Part shown: positions 1 through 8,819 of the stretch, one piece after another | Layout of the letters: every line of letters starts with the position of its first letter | How positions within the stretch are numbered: position 1 is the first letter of the stretch | Assembly (NCBI GenBank): GCA_030650195.1 | Contig: JAUSEP010000005.1 | Span: 1 to 38,713 of the forward strand | Source: Candidatus Berkelbacteria bacterium | Lineage (GTDB): Bacteria; Patescibacteriota; UBA1384; 2-12-FULL-50-11 | DNA: 38,713 nucleotides | Reading direction: 5' to 3' | Notes under the pieces: generated by a model | The model's input: the letters and a program-made list of their open reading frames with translations, nothing else | Databases searched by the model: none | What the model was told of the DNA's origin: nothing | Program-made: the position numbers and the translations under genes

Positions 1-111
1 AAAGCCGCAGGAATGAGATCTATCTTTTTGTCTCGCGAAGATCATCCAAACGCAGTAGCTACAATCAAAGAGTTCAAGGAATTGCTTAACGCCCTAGACG
101 AGCTTGTCTAA
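1..111 (+). CDS. C-terminal fragment of a HAD-like hydrolase (5' end outside window)
   Basis: Frame 1 open from base 1 to TAA at 109-111: KAAGMRSIFLSREDHPNAVATIKEFKELLNALDELV; resembles the C-terminus of HAD phosphatases. Confidence 0.5.
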   Translation, partial: KAAGMRSIFLSREDHPNAVATIKEFKELLNALDELV

Positions 112-196
112 AGTTCTAGTTTCCTTCACGGTTCGGAGCAGTAACTTTTAGAGGCCGGGAATGAGCTACCTTAATCTATTGGATATTGAGTTTTGT

Positions 197-233
197 CAGT
201 AGATTACGTAAATTGGAAATACGTAACCAACTG
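197..233. repeat. Imperfect inverted repeat (operator copy 1)
   Basis: CAGTAGATTACGT (197-209) / ACGTAACCAACTG (221-233), 11/13 complementary, 11-bp spacer. Confidence 0.8.
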
Positions 234-250
234 GTGGTGATAGTGCTCAT

Positions 251-293
251 TACCAGTAGGTTACGTATTGACACAAAACGTAACCTACTGGTA
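251..293. promoter_or_regulatory. Perfect 16-bp inverted repeat (operator copy 2) enclosing the -35 of the HATPase gene
   Basis: TACCAGTAGGTTACGT (251-266) / ACGTAACCTACTGGTA (278-293), 11-bp spacer containing TTGACA (268-273); possible -10 TAGAGT (292-297), ATG at 305. Confidence 0.85.
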
Positions 294-304
294 GAGTAAT
301 AATT

Positions 305-1279
305 ATGAGGATCCATTTATCAAATAACGACTACCTGCGAAATATCGACTCATTTTTGCGTAATTTTGATGCTTCTAACCCCAGCGAGCTTGCGGTAACT
401 ACTAACGATAAGTGGATAAGTGTCCACCCCGCCATTCTTACTCTCGTTGCGGCGCTAGGAATGGGAGTTAGCCCAAATAGGATAAACTTTGATGAGATTA
501 CTGCACGCTCTGGCCACTACTTGGAGAGTATGCATCTTTTTAAGATCCTGCATAAAGAATCTCCTTTTAAGATTACCAGCCATGAACCAGCCGGACGCTT
601 TATACCCCTGACTCAAATCAAAACCCAAGTCGAACAGAGCCAGTTCATCTCGGACATGATCCCCCTACTACATCTGAAGCCCTCCCACGTAGATGCGATA
701 AAATATACCGTGGGCGAATTAGTCAGAAACGTGCTTGAACACTCAGAATCCAGCAACGGGGCGATAGTGGCGGCTCAGTACTATCAAGAGTCTAATGTGA
801 TTCGTTTAGGTATCTGCGATACCGGAATCGGTATACGGCAATCGATCGGTCACGTGTGGCCAAATCACGCAAAAACCAACCTGAGTGCTATCAAATGGGC
901 TTTAATCCCGGGAGTTTCTGGAACTACTATACGCGAGGGTGGTACCTCTGAAAACGCTGGAGCTGGCCTTTTTATTGTTAAGTCAATCGCCATGCTAACG
1001 AGAGACTATTTCATGATTTATAGCGGAAATGCCGTTTACCGCCTGCTGAAAAGACGTCCGGATGTGAAGTTGATTCGTCTTAATGCCGACCCAAGCAAAG
1101 ACCGACATTCTGAGACAGAGAAAGCTCCTCATTTACAAGGCACGCTAGTAGCCATAGATATTTCTCTGGATAAAATTCACCAGTTTGCGCAAATACTTGA
1201 AGATATTCGGAAAGCTTACTCGTCGGCAGTCCGCGAAAGAAAAAAGGCACGTTATCAGCAACGCCCTAAATTCATTTGA
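305..1279 (+). CDS. HATPase_c (GHKL-like) ATP-binding protein
   Basis: 324 aa; N-box-like YTVGELVRNVLEHSES, G1-like GICDTGIGIRQSI, G2-like GTSENAGAGLFIVKSIA. Confidence 0.8.
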   Translation: MRIHLSNNDYLRNIDSFLRNFDASNPSELAVTTNDKWISVHPAILTLVAALGMGVSPNRINFDEITARSGHYLESMHLFKILHKESPFKITSHEPAGRFIPLTQIKTQVEQSQFISDMIPLLHLKPSHVDAIKYTVGELVRNVLEHSESSNGAIVAAQYYQESNVIRLGICDTGIGIRQSIGHVWPNHAKTNLSAIKWALIPGVSGTTIREGGTSENAGAGLFIVKSIAMLTRDYFMIYSGNAVYRLLKRRPDVKLIRLNADPSKDRHSETEKAPHLQGTLVAIDISLDKIHQFAQILEDIRKAYSSAVRERKKARYQQRPKFI

Positions 1280-1572
1280 CTAGAATGAAAACAATTAAAA
1301 TCCACAAATATGTTGGTGTTTTCGCCGAGGACAAGGATGCCGCACGCAATTTGCGAACTCGGGAGATTCTTCCCGCTCTCGAGACGGGTCAAGCGATTAT
1401 GCTTGATTTTGCTAATGTAACTGGCGCAACACAATCTTTTATCCATGCCCTCATTAGCGAGGTTATTAGGTTGAATGGCCCTGAAGTGTACGAACGTCTC
1501 ATTTTCAAGAATTGCTCACCGGAGATACAACAGGTGGTAAATATCGTGGCTGATTATATGGCCGAAGGATAA
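1276..1572 (+). CDS. STAS-like domain protein (DUF4325 family)
   Basis: 98 aa; overlaps the stop of the HATPase gene; AIMLDFANVTGATQSFIHALISEVIR is typical of DUF4325; ATG option at 1285. Confidence 0.75.
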   Translation: MTRMKTIKIHKYVGVFAEDKDAARNLRTREILPALETGQAIMLDFANVTGATQSFIHALISEVIRLNGPEVYERLIFKNCSPEIQQVVNIVADYMAEG

Positions 1573-1586
1573 CTGCTAATCATAAG

Positions 1587-1853
1587 ATGAAGTATTTTGA
1601 GTTAGCCGAGGAGGAGCAAGAGATACTCGACTCAGTGGAACGAGGCGAGTGGAAGTCAGTTGAGGATTTGAGCAAAACTAAAAACAAGCTACGAGAGACA
1701 GCGCGCGCTACCCTCAACAAGACCAGAAACATCAATATTCGTCTTTCAGAACGGGTTCTGCAGAAGCTGAAGGTGCGGGCCCAACGAGAAGGCATTCCGT
1801 ACCAAACTTTGGCCGCTTCAATCCTTCACCGTGACACCAACGGACAACGTTAG
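1587..1853 (+). CDS. CopG/BrnA-like antitoxin, ribbon-helix-helix (no toxin partner beside it)
   Basis: 88 aa; C-terminal half nearly identical to 6641..6907 (NINIRLSERVLQKLKVRAQREGIPYQTLAASILHRDTN). Confidence 0.75.
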   Translation: MKYFELAEEEQEILDSVERGEWKSVEDLSKTKNKLRETARATLNKTRNINIRLSERVLQKLKVRAQREGIPYQTLAASILHRDTNGQR

Positions 1854-1889
1854 CTCGACATTTCCAGGTTCGAGAGTACAATTTGAGAA
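1851..1889 (+). promoter_or_regulatory. Promoter cartridge copy: TAG-CTCGACA-N16-TACAAT
   Basis: TCGACA 1855-1860, 16 bp, TACAAT 1877-1882, ATG at 1890; CTCGA...TCGAG dyad in spacer. Confidence 0.75.
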
Positions 1890-2372
1890 ATGGCACTCCA
1901 TCCTCCTAGACGTATTTCGAGTACCGAAGGTCTGGGAATCAACACCGAAAAGCAGCTAGATTATGTGAGTGGGTTACTCGCATACGGAACAGAAACTTGG
2001 GGCGAACTAGAGAAACCGTGGCGACAAGACAATACGATTATCGCTCTTCCGGGTTACGTTTGGAGGACTAGATGGGAAGTTGGCAAGCCTTACATAATCA
2101 ATAAGTATTTAGATGACAAAGGAGAGCTTATTGGTATTTACTGCGACATTACCCGTCCCGTCGAGAAAACTGAAGATGGTTTCGCTTTTGACGATCTCTA
2201 TTTGGATGTTTGGCAGATTCAAGGAGGAGAACCGGTCATTCTTGATGAAGAAGAACTCGAGGATGCGGTAAAAGCAGGTTATATAAGCCTAGAAGAAGCC
2301 AGCACTGCACGCTCAGAAGCAGAGAAAGTAAAAGAGCTCTTGCTCACTAAGCCAGGTCTACTTGAGTTCTAA
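1890..2372 (+). CDS. DUF402 domain-like protein
   Basis: 160 aa; YCDITRPVEK...FDDLYLDVWQIQGGEPVILDEEELEDA resembles DUF402. Confidence 0.6.
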   Translation: MALHPPRRISSTEGLGINTEKQLDYVSGLLAYGTETWGELEKPWRQDNTIIALPGYVWRTRWEVGKPYIINKYLDDKGELIGIYCDITRPVEKTEDGFAFDDLYLDVWQIQGGEPVILDEEELEDAVKAGYISLEEASTARSEAEKVKELLLTKPGLLEF

Positions 2373-2412
2373 CGTCCTCCACGATCCAAAGTAGAAGTGT
2401 ATAGTGATACCA

Positions 2413-2751
2413 ATGGAAAATAAAACAAACGGTAATTCGAATACGGCAAAGTTAGTAGTAATAGGCGCGAGCGCTGCGGCAGCAGTTGCGGCATATTTCT
2501 TTCTGGGGCCTGACGGCAAGGCGCATCAGAAACACGCCAAGGCATGGGCAATAAAGATGAAGAGTGAAGTAGTAGAGAGACTGGAAGCGGCACGTGAAGT
2601 AAGCGAGCCAGCTTATCACACAATCATCGACGGCGTGGCGGCCGAGTTTACCAAGGCAATGAGCGGTGATCGCAAAGATATCGACGCTTTGGCGGCGGAT
2701 CTGAAAAAGCACTGGAAGATGCTCGCTGATGCAGCAGGATCGAAGTCGTAG
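2413..2751 (+). CDS. Small hypothetical protein with N-terminal TM segment (YtxH-like)
   Basis: ATG at 2413 inside ORF 2404..2751; TATAGT at 2400-2405 leaves a 7-nt gap to ATG. Confidence 0.6.
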   Translation: MENKTNGNSNTAKLVVIGASAAAAVAAYFFLGPDGKAHQKHAKAWAIKMKSEVVERLEAAREVSEPAYHTIIDGVAAEFTKAMSGDRKDIDALAADLKKHWKMLADAAGSKS

Positions 2752-2807
2752 AGAACTGTCCTTGTATTGCCTGTGAATAGGTACATGCTGAACAAAAGGA
2801 GCAAAAT

Positions 2808-3074
2808 ATGGGTTGGATTGTATTAATTATAGTTGGAGCAGTAATCGGTTGGGTTGCGAGCATGATAATGAACACGGACGAGCAGCAGGGTGCTCTAGCC
2901 AATATTGGCATCGGTATTGTTGGTTCGTTGCTGGGAAGTTGGCTATTTGGTTCGGTGTTGAAGATTGGTACCGCTACCGTAGCAGGAGAGCTTAGTTTCT
3001 GGGGGATTGTTTGGGGAGTAGTCGGATCGGTGGTACTGATTATCATCTTGAAGGCCTTAAAGGTACTCAAATAA
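2808..3074 (+). CDS. GlsB/YeaQ/YmgE family membrane protein
   Basis: 88 aa, Gly-rich TM helices [21 protein letters not shown]...[16 protein letters not shown]-like AAAGGAGC upstream. Confidence 0.8.
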   Translation: MGWIVLIIVGAVIGWVASMIMNTDEQQGALANIGIGIVGSLLGSWLFGSVLKIGTATVAGELSFWGIVWGVVGSVVLIIILKALKVLK

Positions 3075-3490
3075 TGCCTATAGAAGTTCAAAAAGAAGTT
3101 ACCAGTGCCAGCGAGGGTCCGGTTTCTGACCAAGTCAGTCAAACTGCTACCACCGCTCAAGTCTCAACGAACGCTGAAGTTCAGGACGCTCACTCGGATC
3201 GGGGTAATGCCTGGATATGGTATATCGTCGGGATCATCGATCTCTTGCTAGTGCTAGATTTGGTATTCAAATTGTTTGGTGCCAAGGCCGTTGGTTTTAC
3301 CAACTTCCTTTATAGCATTACCAATTTCTTCGCAGCGCCGTTCCGAGGAATATTCCCTAACCCAAATGTAGAAGGAGCTCACTTCGATACCGCCGCTTTG
3401 GTGGCGATCGTGGTCTATATTCTAGTCGGATGGCTAATCTCCCGCCTAATTGACCTAGCGACAAGACCGGCCGGCAGCGCCAAGGCTTAG
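3074..3490 (+). CDS. YggT-family membrane protein
   Basis: ATG overlaps the previous TAA (TAATG); TM helices and FFAAPFRGIFPN motif; ORF in track opens at 3011. Confidence 0.65.
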   Translation: MPIEVQKEVTSASEGPVSDQVSQTATTAQVSTNAEVQDAHSDRGNAWIWYIVGIIDLLLVLDLVFKLFGAKAVGFTNFLYSITNFFAAPFRGIFPNPNVEGAHFDTAALVAIVVYILVGWLISRLIDLATRPAGSAKA

Positions 3491-3525
3491 CTCGACGTTT
3501 CTAGGTTCGGGAGTATAATCTAGGA
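3488..3525 (+). promoter_or_regulatory. Promoter cartridge copy: TAG-CTCGACG-N16-TATAAT
   Basis: TCGACG 3492-3497, TATAAT 3514-3519, ATG 3526. Confidence 0.8.
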
Positions 3526-4002
3526 ATGTATAACCACGCACCAGACGACTATATTTGCCCGATCTGTATAGCTATAGAGGGTATTGAAGATGACCGGACG
3601 ATGATCCGAAAATCAGATATTGTTTACCAAGACGATTTAGTAACCGTTTTTATTGGCTCGTTCTTTGTTGCCGACAATCCTGGTCATCCAATTATCGTGC
3701 CGAATAAGCATTACGAAAACTTATACGACCTACCCGACCCAGAGGCACATCAAATTATTTCTGTCTCGCGACTAATTGCCCAGGCGCTGAAAATAAGCCA
3801 TTCGTGCGATGGAGTTACGATTAGACAGAATAATGAACCCGCAAGCAGTCAACACGCGTTCCATTATCACATGCACCTATTCCCTCGCTACGATGGGGAC
3901 GACTTTGACAAGAAAATAAGTACAAGTCGAAAAAGTACGGCGGAAGAGCGGCTACCATACGCTGACAAATTACGAGCCGCTATTAAGCGGGTGCAGAGTT
4001 AG
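3526..4002 (+). CDS. HIT family protein
   Basis: CPICIAIEG N-terminus, GHPIIVPNKHYENLYDLP, and histidine motif HAFHYHMHLFPRY. Confidence 0.85.
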   Translation: MYNHAPDDYICPICIAIEGIEDDRTMIRKSDIVYQDDLVTVFIGSFFVADNPGHPIIVPNKHYENLYDLPDPEAHQIISVSRLIAQALKISHSCDGVTIRQNNEPASSQHAFHYHMHLFPRYDGDDFDKKISTSRKSTAEERLPYADKLRAAIKRVQS

Positions 4003-4038
4003 CTCGACATTTCCACTTAGGCTCGTCACCATTAATTA
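4000..4038 (+). promoter_or_regulatory. Promoter cartridge copy, weaker -10
   Basis: TAGCTCGACATTTCC at 4000; TCGACA 4004-4009; CACCAT about 6 nt before ATG 4039. Confidence 0.55.
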
Positions 4039-4836
4039 ATGAGCGGGACAAGAAAAATCTTTCTGTTTGTTGCCTTGCCGTTAATAATCGTCTTTGGTGC
4101 CCTAGCGGTTTACCTCTTCTCTAGCAACTTCACCGGGCAAACAACATCCTCGACAACTAAGGGAACTGCTTCTGAAAAAGATGAGCCCCCAAAGTTGAAA
4201 AGTCTTGGTTTCAACCTGGACTACTACGACCCAGTTACCAATCGAGCCGGTGACTTTCACTTCACCCCGGGATTGGCTAAGACGTTAAGTGGTGACCCTA
4301 ACTATCAAAAGTTTATTTGGAGCGATTATGGCATTCAGGATGCCCGAAGTCCTGACGATCCAACTAAACGTAATGTCCAGCCAACTTTCTATTTACCCCT
4401 AGGAACAAAAGTTTTGGCACCGATTGATGGCGAGGTAGTAACAGTCAAAACTCTTTATTCGAACGATTACACGATTTGGTTTGCAACCAATAAAAACTAC
4501 ACTTGGAGCTATGAAATGGAACATGTCATTAATCCGATCGTGAAGGTTGGGGATAAAGTGACCGCAGGTCAAGTGGTAGCGGAAGTGAGTACTCACAACT
4601 CAGAGTTCAATACCGGTTTTGGAATTGTGGAAATCGGCCTCTTCCACCCAGTAAATAATGAGCCGACGCACTGGTGCCCGTTTGCTCACTGGGACGATTC
4701 GATTAAAGAGGAGATGGGCAAGAAGATCACCGCCCTCCACGCCGCCTGGGAAAGTTACTTGAATGATGAGTCAATCTACAATGATGCTAATTACCCGGTG
4801 CCTGGTTGCGCTACCCTCGAACCATCCAAAGGTTAG
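4039..4836 (+). CDS. Membrane-anchored M23/LytM-fold-like protein, paralogue of 9665..10480
   Basis: MSGTRKIFLFVALPLIIVF anchor; PLGTKVLAPIDGEVV...VKVGDKVTAGQVVAEVS LytM-like core; the usual HxH segment reads GIVEIGLF. Confidence 0.65.
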   Translation: MSGTRKIFLFVALPLIIVFGALAVYLFSSNFTGQTTSSTTKGTASEKDEPPKLKSLGFNLDYYDPVTNRAGDFHFTPGLAKTLSGDPNYQKFIWSDYGIQDARSPDDPTKRNVQPTFYLPLGTKVLAPIDGEVVTVKTLYSNDYTIWFATNKNYTWSYEMEHVINPIVKVGDKVTAGQVVAEVSTHNSEFNTGFGIVEIGLFHPVNNEPTHWCPFAHWDDSIKEEMGKKITALHAAWESYLNDESIYNDANYPVPGCATLEPSKG

Positions 4837-4994
4837 TGGCTCGACATTCGCGGTTCTAGCGATCCCTACGGTTCGTAATAAAGATCTAACACTCTGCGGC
4901 CAAGCCGTCGACATATGAACAGCAGTTTTTTATTTTCACAAAAGTTAATTGGCAATATAATTAGAACTTATTTAAAAACTAAGTAAAATTAGAC

Positions 4995-6278
4995 TTGATG
5001 AGTGAAAAGGGGTTTTCAAAAGTAATCTTGTTGGGCATTATTGCCGTTCTTGCCTTAGCTGGGGGGATTTTGCTGTTTCTAGGAAGAAACTTTCCCAACA
5101 CGGATAGCAAAAAAGCGGAAGAGATAGCAAGTAAGGCTGAAAACAATTATTTTGAAGACGTATCACAGTTGCCTTCCTGTGGAGATAAAAAGGAATTGTT
5201 TACCGCACTACCACTAGCGGTTGAGAATTTTACAACAATTGATCCCCTGGGACTTGTATCACCAACAGCACATACATTTCCGGCTCCCCACATATATTTT
5301 AGAATTAAAAGAGAAGGTACTGGCTTCGATGCCCCCGTGGCCAAAGTTCCGTTATACGCACCGGCAGATATTACGCTCACAAAGATTAATCTAATACGAG
5401 CCGTAAACAGTCAGGAGTTTACTGACGATGCAGCTGTCCATTTTGCGCTCTGTTCGGAAGTTAAGGCATACTTTGACCACGTGGTTAATTTAGCTCCAAG
5501 ACTACAAACTGCTTACGACACAGCCCCCGCTGGTAATTGCGACGAATATACGCTTACTTACAAGAGTGGGCCCGTTAACTGGAAAAAATGTGACAAAAAA
5601 ATTGAGCTGATTATTTCCAGAGGGGAGTTGATTGGTTATGCGGGCGGGGGGCAAGCACAAGCGGCGCTTGACTTTGGGACGTTTGATTCGAGAATTAAAC
5701 CCAACAATTATGCAAGCTCCAAAAGATCCTTTAGAGACGAACTTCCATATAGTGTTTGCCCGCTTGATTACTTCTCAGATAATCTGTCGGGTTTCTATAG
5801 GCCAAAACTCGGGGGATACGGATTGTCCCAGACAAGCGACGCCATTATTTCGTCTCCTACTTGCGGGAAAGCTCTTCAAGACATCCCGGGCACTGCAAAA
5901 GGCAATTGGTTTGTGCTAGGTGTCGACACGGCCAGATCTAGTCATGAACCACCTCACTTGGCTCTAGTGCAAGGACACATCCAACAGGACTTACAAGTAT
6001 TTTCTAGTGGTGATTCAACCCAAAAAAGCGGACTAGGTTCTGGGGTGTACTACTTCACTCCCTTGGATTCGGGTTTGGTTAATAGAGATTTCTCGCAAGT
6101 TAAACCAGATGGAAACGTTTATTGTTACAACACAAAAAATAACTACAAAGAAGATGAACCTACGACAATAATTATTCAACTCACAAATTCGGAAACCTTA
6201 AGAATCGAAAGGGAAGAGGCGTCCAGTTGCAATAACGGCCCATGGACTTTTGATAAAGAGACAGAATTTGATAGATAG
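4995..6278 (+). CDS. Secreted/anchored hypothetical protein, distant relative of 10481..11611
   Basis: 427 aa, N-terminal TM; shared CPxxYF...SGF...CGxxxxDxPGTxxGxWF pattern with 10481 ORF; ATG option at 4998. Confidence 0.65.
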   Translation: MMSEKGFSKVILLGIIAVLALAGGILLFLGRNFPNTDSKKAEEIASKAENNYFEDVSQLPSCGDKKELFTALPLAVENFTTIDPLGLVSPTAHTFPAPHIYFRIKREGTGFDAPVAKVPLYAPADITLTKINLIRAVNSQEFTDDAAVHFALCSEVKAYFDHVVNLAPRLQTAYDTAPAGNCDEYTLTYKSGPVNWKKCDKKIELIISRGELIGYAGGGQAQAALDFGTFDSRIKPNNYASSKRSFRDELPYSVCPLDYFSDNLSGFYRPKLGGYGLSQTSDAIISSPTCGKALQDIPGTAKGNWFVLGVDTARSSHEPPHLALVQGHIQQDLQVFSSGDSTQKSGLGSGVYYFTPLDSGLVNRDFSQVKPDGNVYCYNTKNNYKEDEPTTIIIQLTNSETLRIEREEASSCNNGPWTFDKETEFDR

Positions 6279-6285
6279 AAGGGCT

Positions 6286-6358
6286 TAGCTCGACACTTCC
6301 TGGTTCGGGAGTAGCGCTTCCATTGACAAAACATATCTTTCGTCATAACATCTAATGT
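6286..6358 (+). promoter_or_regulatory. Degenerate promoter cartridge followed by TTGACA-N17-TAACAT promoter
   Basis: TAGCTCGACACTTCCTGGTTCGGGAGTAGCGC (6286-6317), then TTGACA 6323-6328 and TAACAT 6346-6351, ATG 6359. Confidence 0.65.
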
Positions 6359-6634
6359 ATGAAGTATCTCAGCTGGGACGAAGCTAAAAATACCCAGTTG
6401 AGATTAGAACGTGATGTATCTTTCGAAGATGTGGTTACGGCAATTGATGATGGGCGGTTACTGGATAACACTGCTCACCCAAACCAAGAGCGTTATCCAG
6501 GTCAAAGGTTTTATATTGTCGACATAGAACATTATGCCTACCTTGTCCCCTATGTTGAGGACGAACAAAAAATTTTTCTTAAAACAATAATCCCAAGCCG
6601 TAAGGCAACAAAAAAATATATAATCGATAAATAA
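6359..6634 (+). CDS. BrnT-like toxin
   Basis: 91 aa; WDEAKN...FEDVVTAIDDG...YPGQRFYIVDI...TIIPSRKATKKYI layout of BrnT; followed by CopG-like partner. Confidence 0.6.
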   Translation: MKYLSWDEAKNTQLRLERDVSFEDVVTAIDDGRLLDNTAHPNQERYPGQRFYIVDIEHYAYLVPYVEDEQKIFLKTIIPSRKATKKYIIDK

Positions 6635-6640
6635 ATAAGA

Positions 6641-6907
6641 ATGAAATACTACGAGTTAGATAAAGAAGAGGAGCAAATCGTCAAGGACTTTGAAGCTGGC
6701 AAGCTGGTGCGTGTCAAGGACTTTGCCAAACATCAAAAGGAGCTTCGTCAAGCAGTTCGTGCTACCCTGAACAAGACAAAAAACATCAATATTCGCCTTT
6801 CAGAACGGGTGCTGCAGAAGTTGAAGGTACGGGCACAACGAGAAGGGATTCCTTACCAAACCTTGGCCGCTTCAATCCTTCATCGTGACACCAACGCACA
6901 AAATTAG
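6641..6907 (+). CDS. CopG/BrnA-like antitoxin
   Basis: 88 aa, starts 6 bp after the toxin gene; RHH-like C-terminus; paralogue of 1587..1853. Confidence 0.7.
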   Translation: MKYYELDKEEEQIVKDFEAGKLVRVKDFAKHQKELRQAVRATLNKTKNINIRLSERVLQKLKVRAQREGIPYQTLAASILHRDTNAQN

Positions 6908-6942
6908 CTCGACACTTTCTGGTTCGAGAGTACAATTTGAGA
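6905..6942 (+). promoter_or_regulatory. Promoter cartridge copy: TAG-CTCGACA-N16-TACAAT
   Basis: TCGACA 6909-6914, TACAAT 6931-6936, ATG 6943. Confidence 0.8.
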
Positions 6943-7209
6943 ATGAATAACAACACGCCACTTCCTGTTACACATCGTATATACGCCAGGATATTTGAGC
7001 TACTTGAGACTTACCCAGGAGGTCTGCATTGGTCAGAGCTACTATTAAAAACCAAGGGATCGGACGGTAGTTTTCACCCCAAAACGGTCAACGGCTGTAT
7101 CTGGAAACTGATCGAAAAATTTCCCGACAAAGTCTACAAACCATCTAAAGGACTTTTTCAATTGGTGAAATACAAAGCAACTATCAGAGGTGATGACCCC
7201 ACGAGCTAG
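6943..7209 (+). CDS. Small winged-helix-like protein
   Basis: ATG at 6943 within ORF 6937..7209; HRIYARIFELLETYPGGLHWSELLLKTKG...PKTVNGCIWKL suggests wHTH. Confidence 0.5.
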   Translation: MNNNTPLPVTHRIYARIFELLETYPGGLHWSELLLKTKGSDGSFHPKTVNGCIWKLIEKFPDKVYKPSKGLFQLVKYKATIRGDDPTS

Positions 7210-7245
7210 CTCGACAATCCCGAGTTCGGGAGTAGAATACAGTTG
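7207..7245 (+). promoter_or_regulatory. Promoter cartridge copy: TAG-CTCGACA-N16-TAGAAT
   Basis: TCGACA 7211-7216, TAGAAT 7233-7238, ATG 7246. Confidence 0.8.
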
Positions 7246-7716
7246 ATGAAAATACTATTGATTGTCGTTGCTGTCCTAGCGGTTTTGGTTTTGGGCAAGG
7301 TACTTCTAGACGACAAAGATTCCCAACCATCACCATCAACCACTGCCACCGAAACGCCAGACTCTCCGGCGGCCGAAGTAACGGAAGAGTCATCAAAGGC
7401 AGATCTTATTCAGGTCAATTCGCCCAAAACCGGCGATCAAATCACCAGCCCGGTCATTATTACGGGTAAAGCCAGGGGGGTATGGTACTTCGAAGCCAGT
7501 TTTCCGATAACGATTTTAGACGAGACCGGCAGAGCTCTTGGACGGGGTCACGCCGAGGCCAAAAGCGATTGGATGACAAGCGAGTTTGTTCCCTTCACAG
7601 CATTAATAACATTTACGCAACCAACGACTAAAACAGGAACAATTCTACTAGAGAAAGATAATCCCTCCGGATTACCAGAAAAAGCAGATTCGATCGAGAT
7701 CCTCATAAAGTTTTAG
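7246..7716 (+). CDS. Lipid/membrane-anchored Gmad2-like immunoglobulin-fold protein
   Basis: N-terminal TM; VNSPKTGDQITSPVIITGKARGVWYFEASFPITILD...LGRGHAEA resembles Gmad2. Confidence 0.65.
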   Translation: MKILLIVVAVLAVLVLGKVLLDDKDSQPSPSTTATETPDSPAAEVTEESSKADLIQVNSPKTGDQITSPVIITGKARGVWYFEASFPITILDETGRALGRGHAEAKSDWMTSEFVPFTALITFTQPTTKTGTILLEKDNPSGLPEKADSIEILIKF

Positions 7717-7753
7717 TGACTGGTTCGGCTCGATATCCTCGGGCTGGGGAAAC

Positions 7754-8791
7754 TCAGAACGTAGCGCAATAGAAATACGCCTTCAGATTGACCGCGTCAT
7801 CGGTTCGGTTGTAGACGGCTGTCGTCCACTTGGAATTATTGATGTTGAAGTACGAGGAGAAGGCTTCGGCTTTAGAGGCAAAGCCACCCATAATCGCTAG
7901 TCCGCTATCGCAAGATTTGGCTTTAGTCCACGTCCATCCCGTTGGAACGCTATCTGTAAGAAGGGTCTGGACAACACTTACGCTACCCCCTGAATAACAG
8001 TTAGTTAAAACTTTAAGTGTTCGATCACCCAGGACTTCGCTTTCCGCATTCACCCGCCATCCGTTATCAACTTTGGCTGAAAAAGTAATTGCCAGTTCGT
8101 TCTGAATGTTGTCAAAACCACCGCTAACAACAGTACTACCGCTTGGGCAATCTTTGTTAATAGTCCCGTTGCTTGTGGTAGCGATAGTGGTAGTGGCAGT
8201 CGTAACACTAATTGAGCCAGGGACGTTGTCCACACATTGCGCAAAGACAAAAACATTGGACGAGCTCAAGGTGCCGTTGACGGCTCTAACATACCAGCCG
8301 TTATTAGTTAAATAACTTGCAAAGAACCGAGTACTTTCGGCGGCGCGAAATCCACCTCCGACTGCGATTGTGCCAGAAGGACAAGTAGCCGTAACTGAGT
8401 CAAACGCCACAGCACCAAAGTTCTTTGAGTTCGTAACAGTGCTTAGAGCCGGCTGAGAAGCGACCGCGGTTGAACCTGAACCAGAAGATGATCCCGTTCC
8501 AGAGTTATCAGAGGATGAACCAGTAGTCCCGCCAGTCGAATCAACCGATCCAGATGCGGGTGAGCCAGTTGGATTACTTGCATCTTGCTCGTCGGCAATA
8601 TCACCACCACTTTTTTTAGCAGTGGGAGATACTGTTTCGGAATCGGTAGCTACTGTGTTAGTGGTTGATGACGTCTGTCTCATAACTACCCAAGTCAACC
8701 CAATTAAAACCAGGCCTCCCAGAATTATCGCGAGCAGACGCTTTTGACTAGAAGTCCAATTTTTCATTGAACCAAACATCACATTCATCAT
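7754..8791 (-). CDS. Membrane-anchored Ser/Gly-linker protein with three Cys-containing repeats
   Basis: 345 aa; TM anchor, low-complexity GSGSSSG linker, repeated C(P/D)SGx(x)(x)(V/M)(S/G)GGF motifs. Confidence 0.7.
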   Translation of the reverse strand: MMNVMFGSMKNWTSSQKRLLAIILGGLVLIGLTWVVMRQTSSTTNTVATDSETVSPTAKKSGGDIADEQDASNPTGSPASGSVDSTGGTTGSSSDNSGTGSSSGSGSTAVASQPALSTVTNSKNFGAVAFDSVTATCPSGTIAVGGGFRAAESTRFFASYLTNNGWYVRAVNGTLSSSNVFVFAQCVDNVPGSISVTTATTTIATTSNGTINKDCPSGSTVVSGGFDNIQNELAITFSAKVDNGWRVNAESEVLGDRTLKVLTNCYSGGSVSVVQTLLTDSVPTGWTWTKAKSCDSGLAIMGGFASKAEAFSSYFNINNSKWTTAVYNRTDDAVNLKAYFYCATF

Positions 8792-8819
8792 AACTAAAAG
8801 AAATTAGAAAACAAAAACT

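Noticed and set aside
2369-3160. Minus-strand ORFs 2369..2623, 2452..2712, 2616..2804, 2648..3160
   Set aside because: Mutually overlapping shadows of GlsB/YggT/YtxH-like plus-strand genes.
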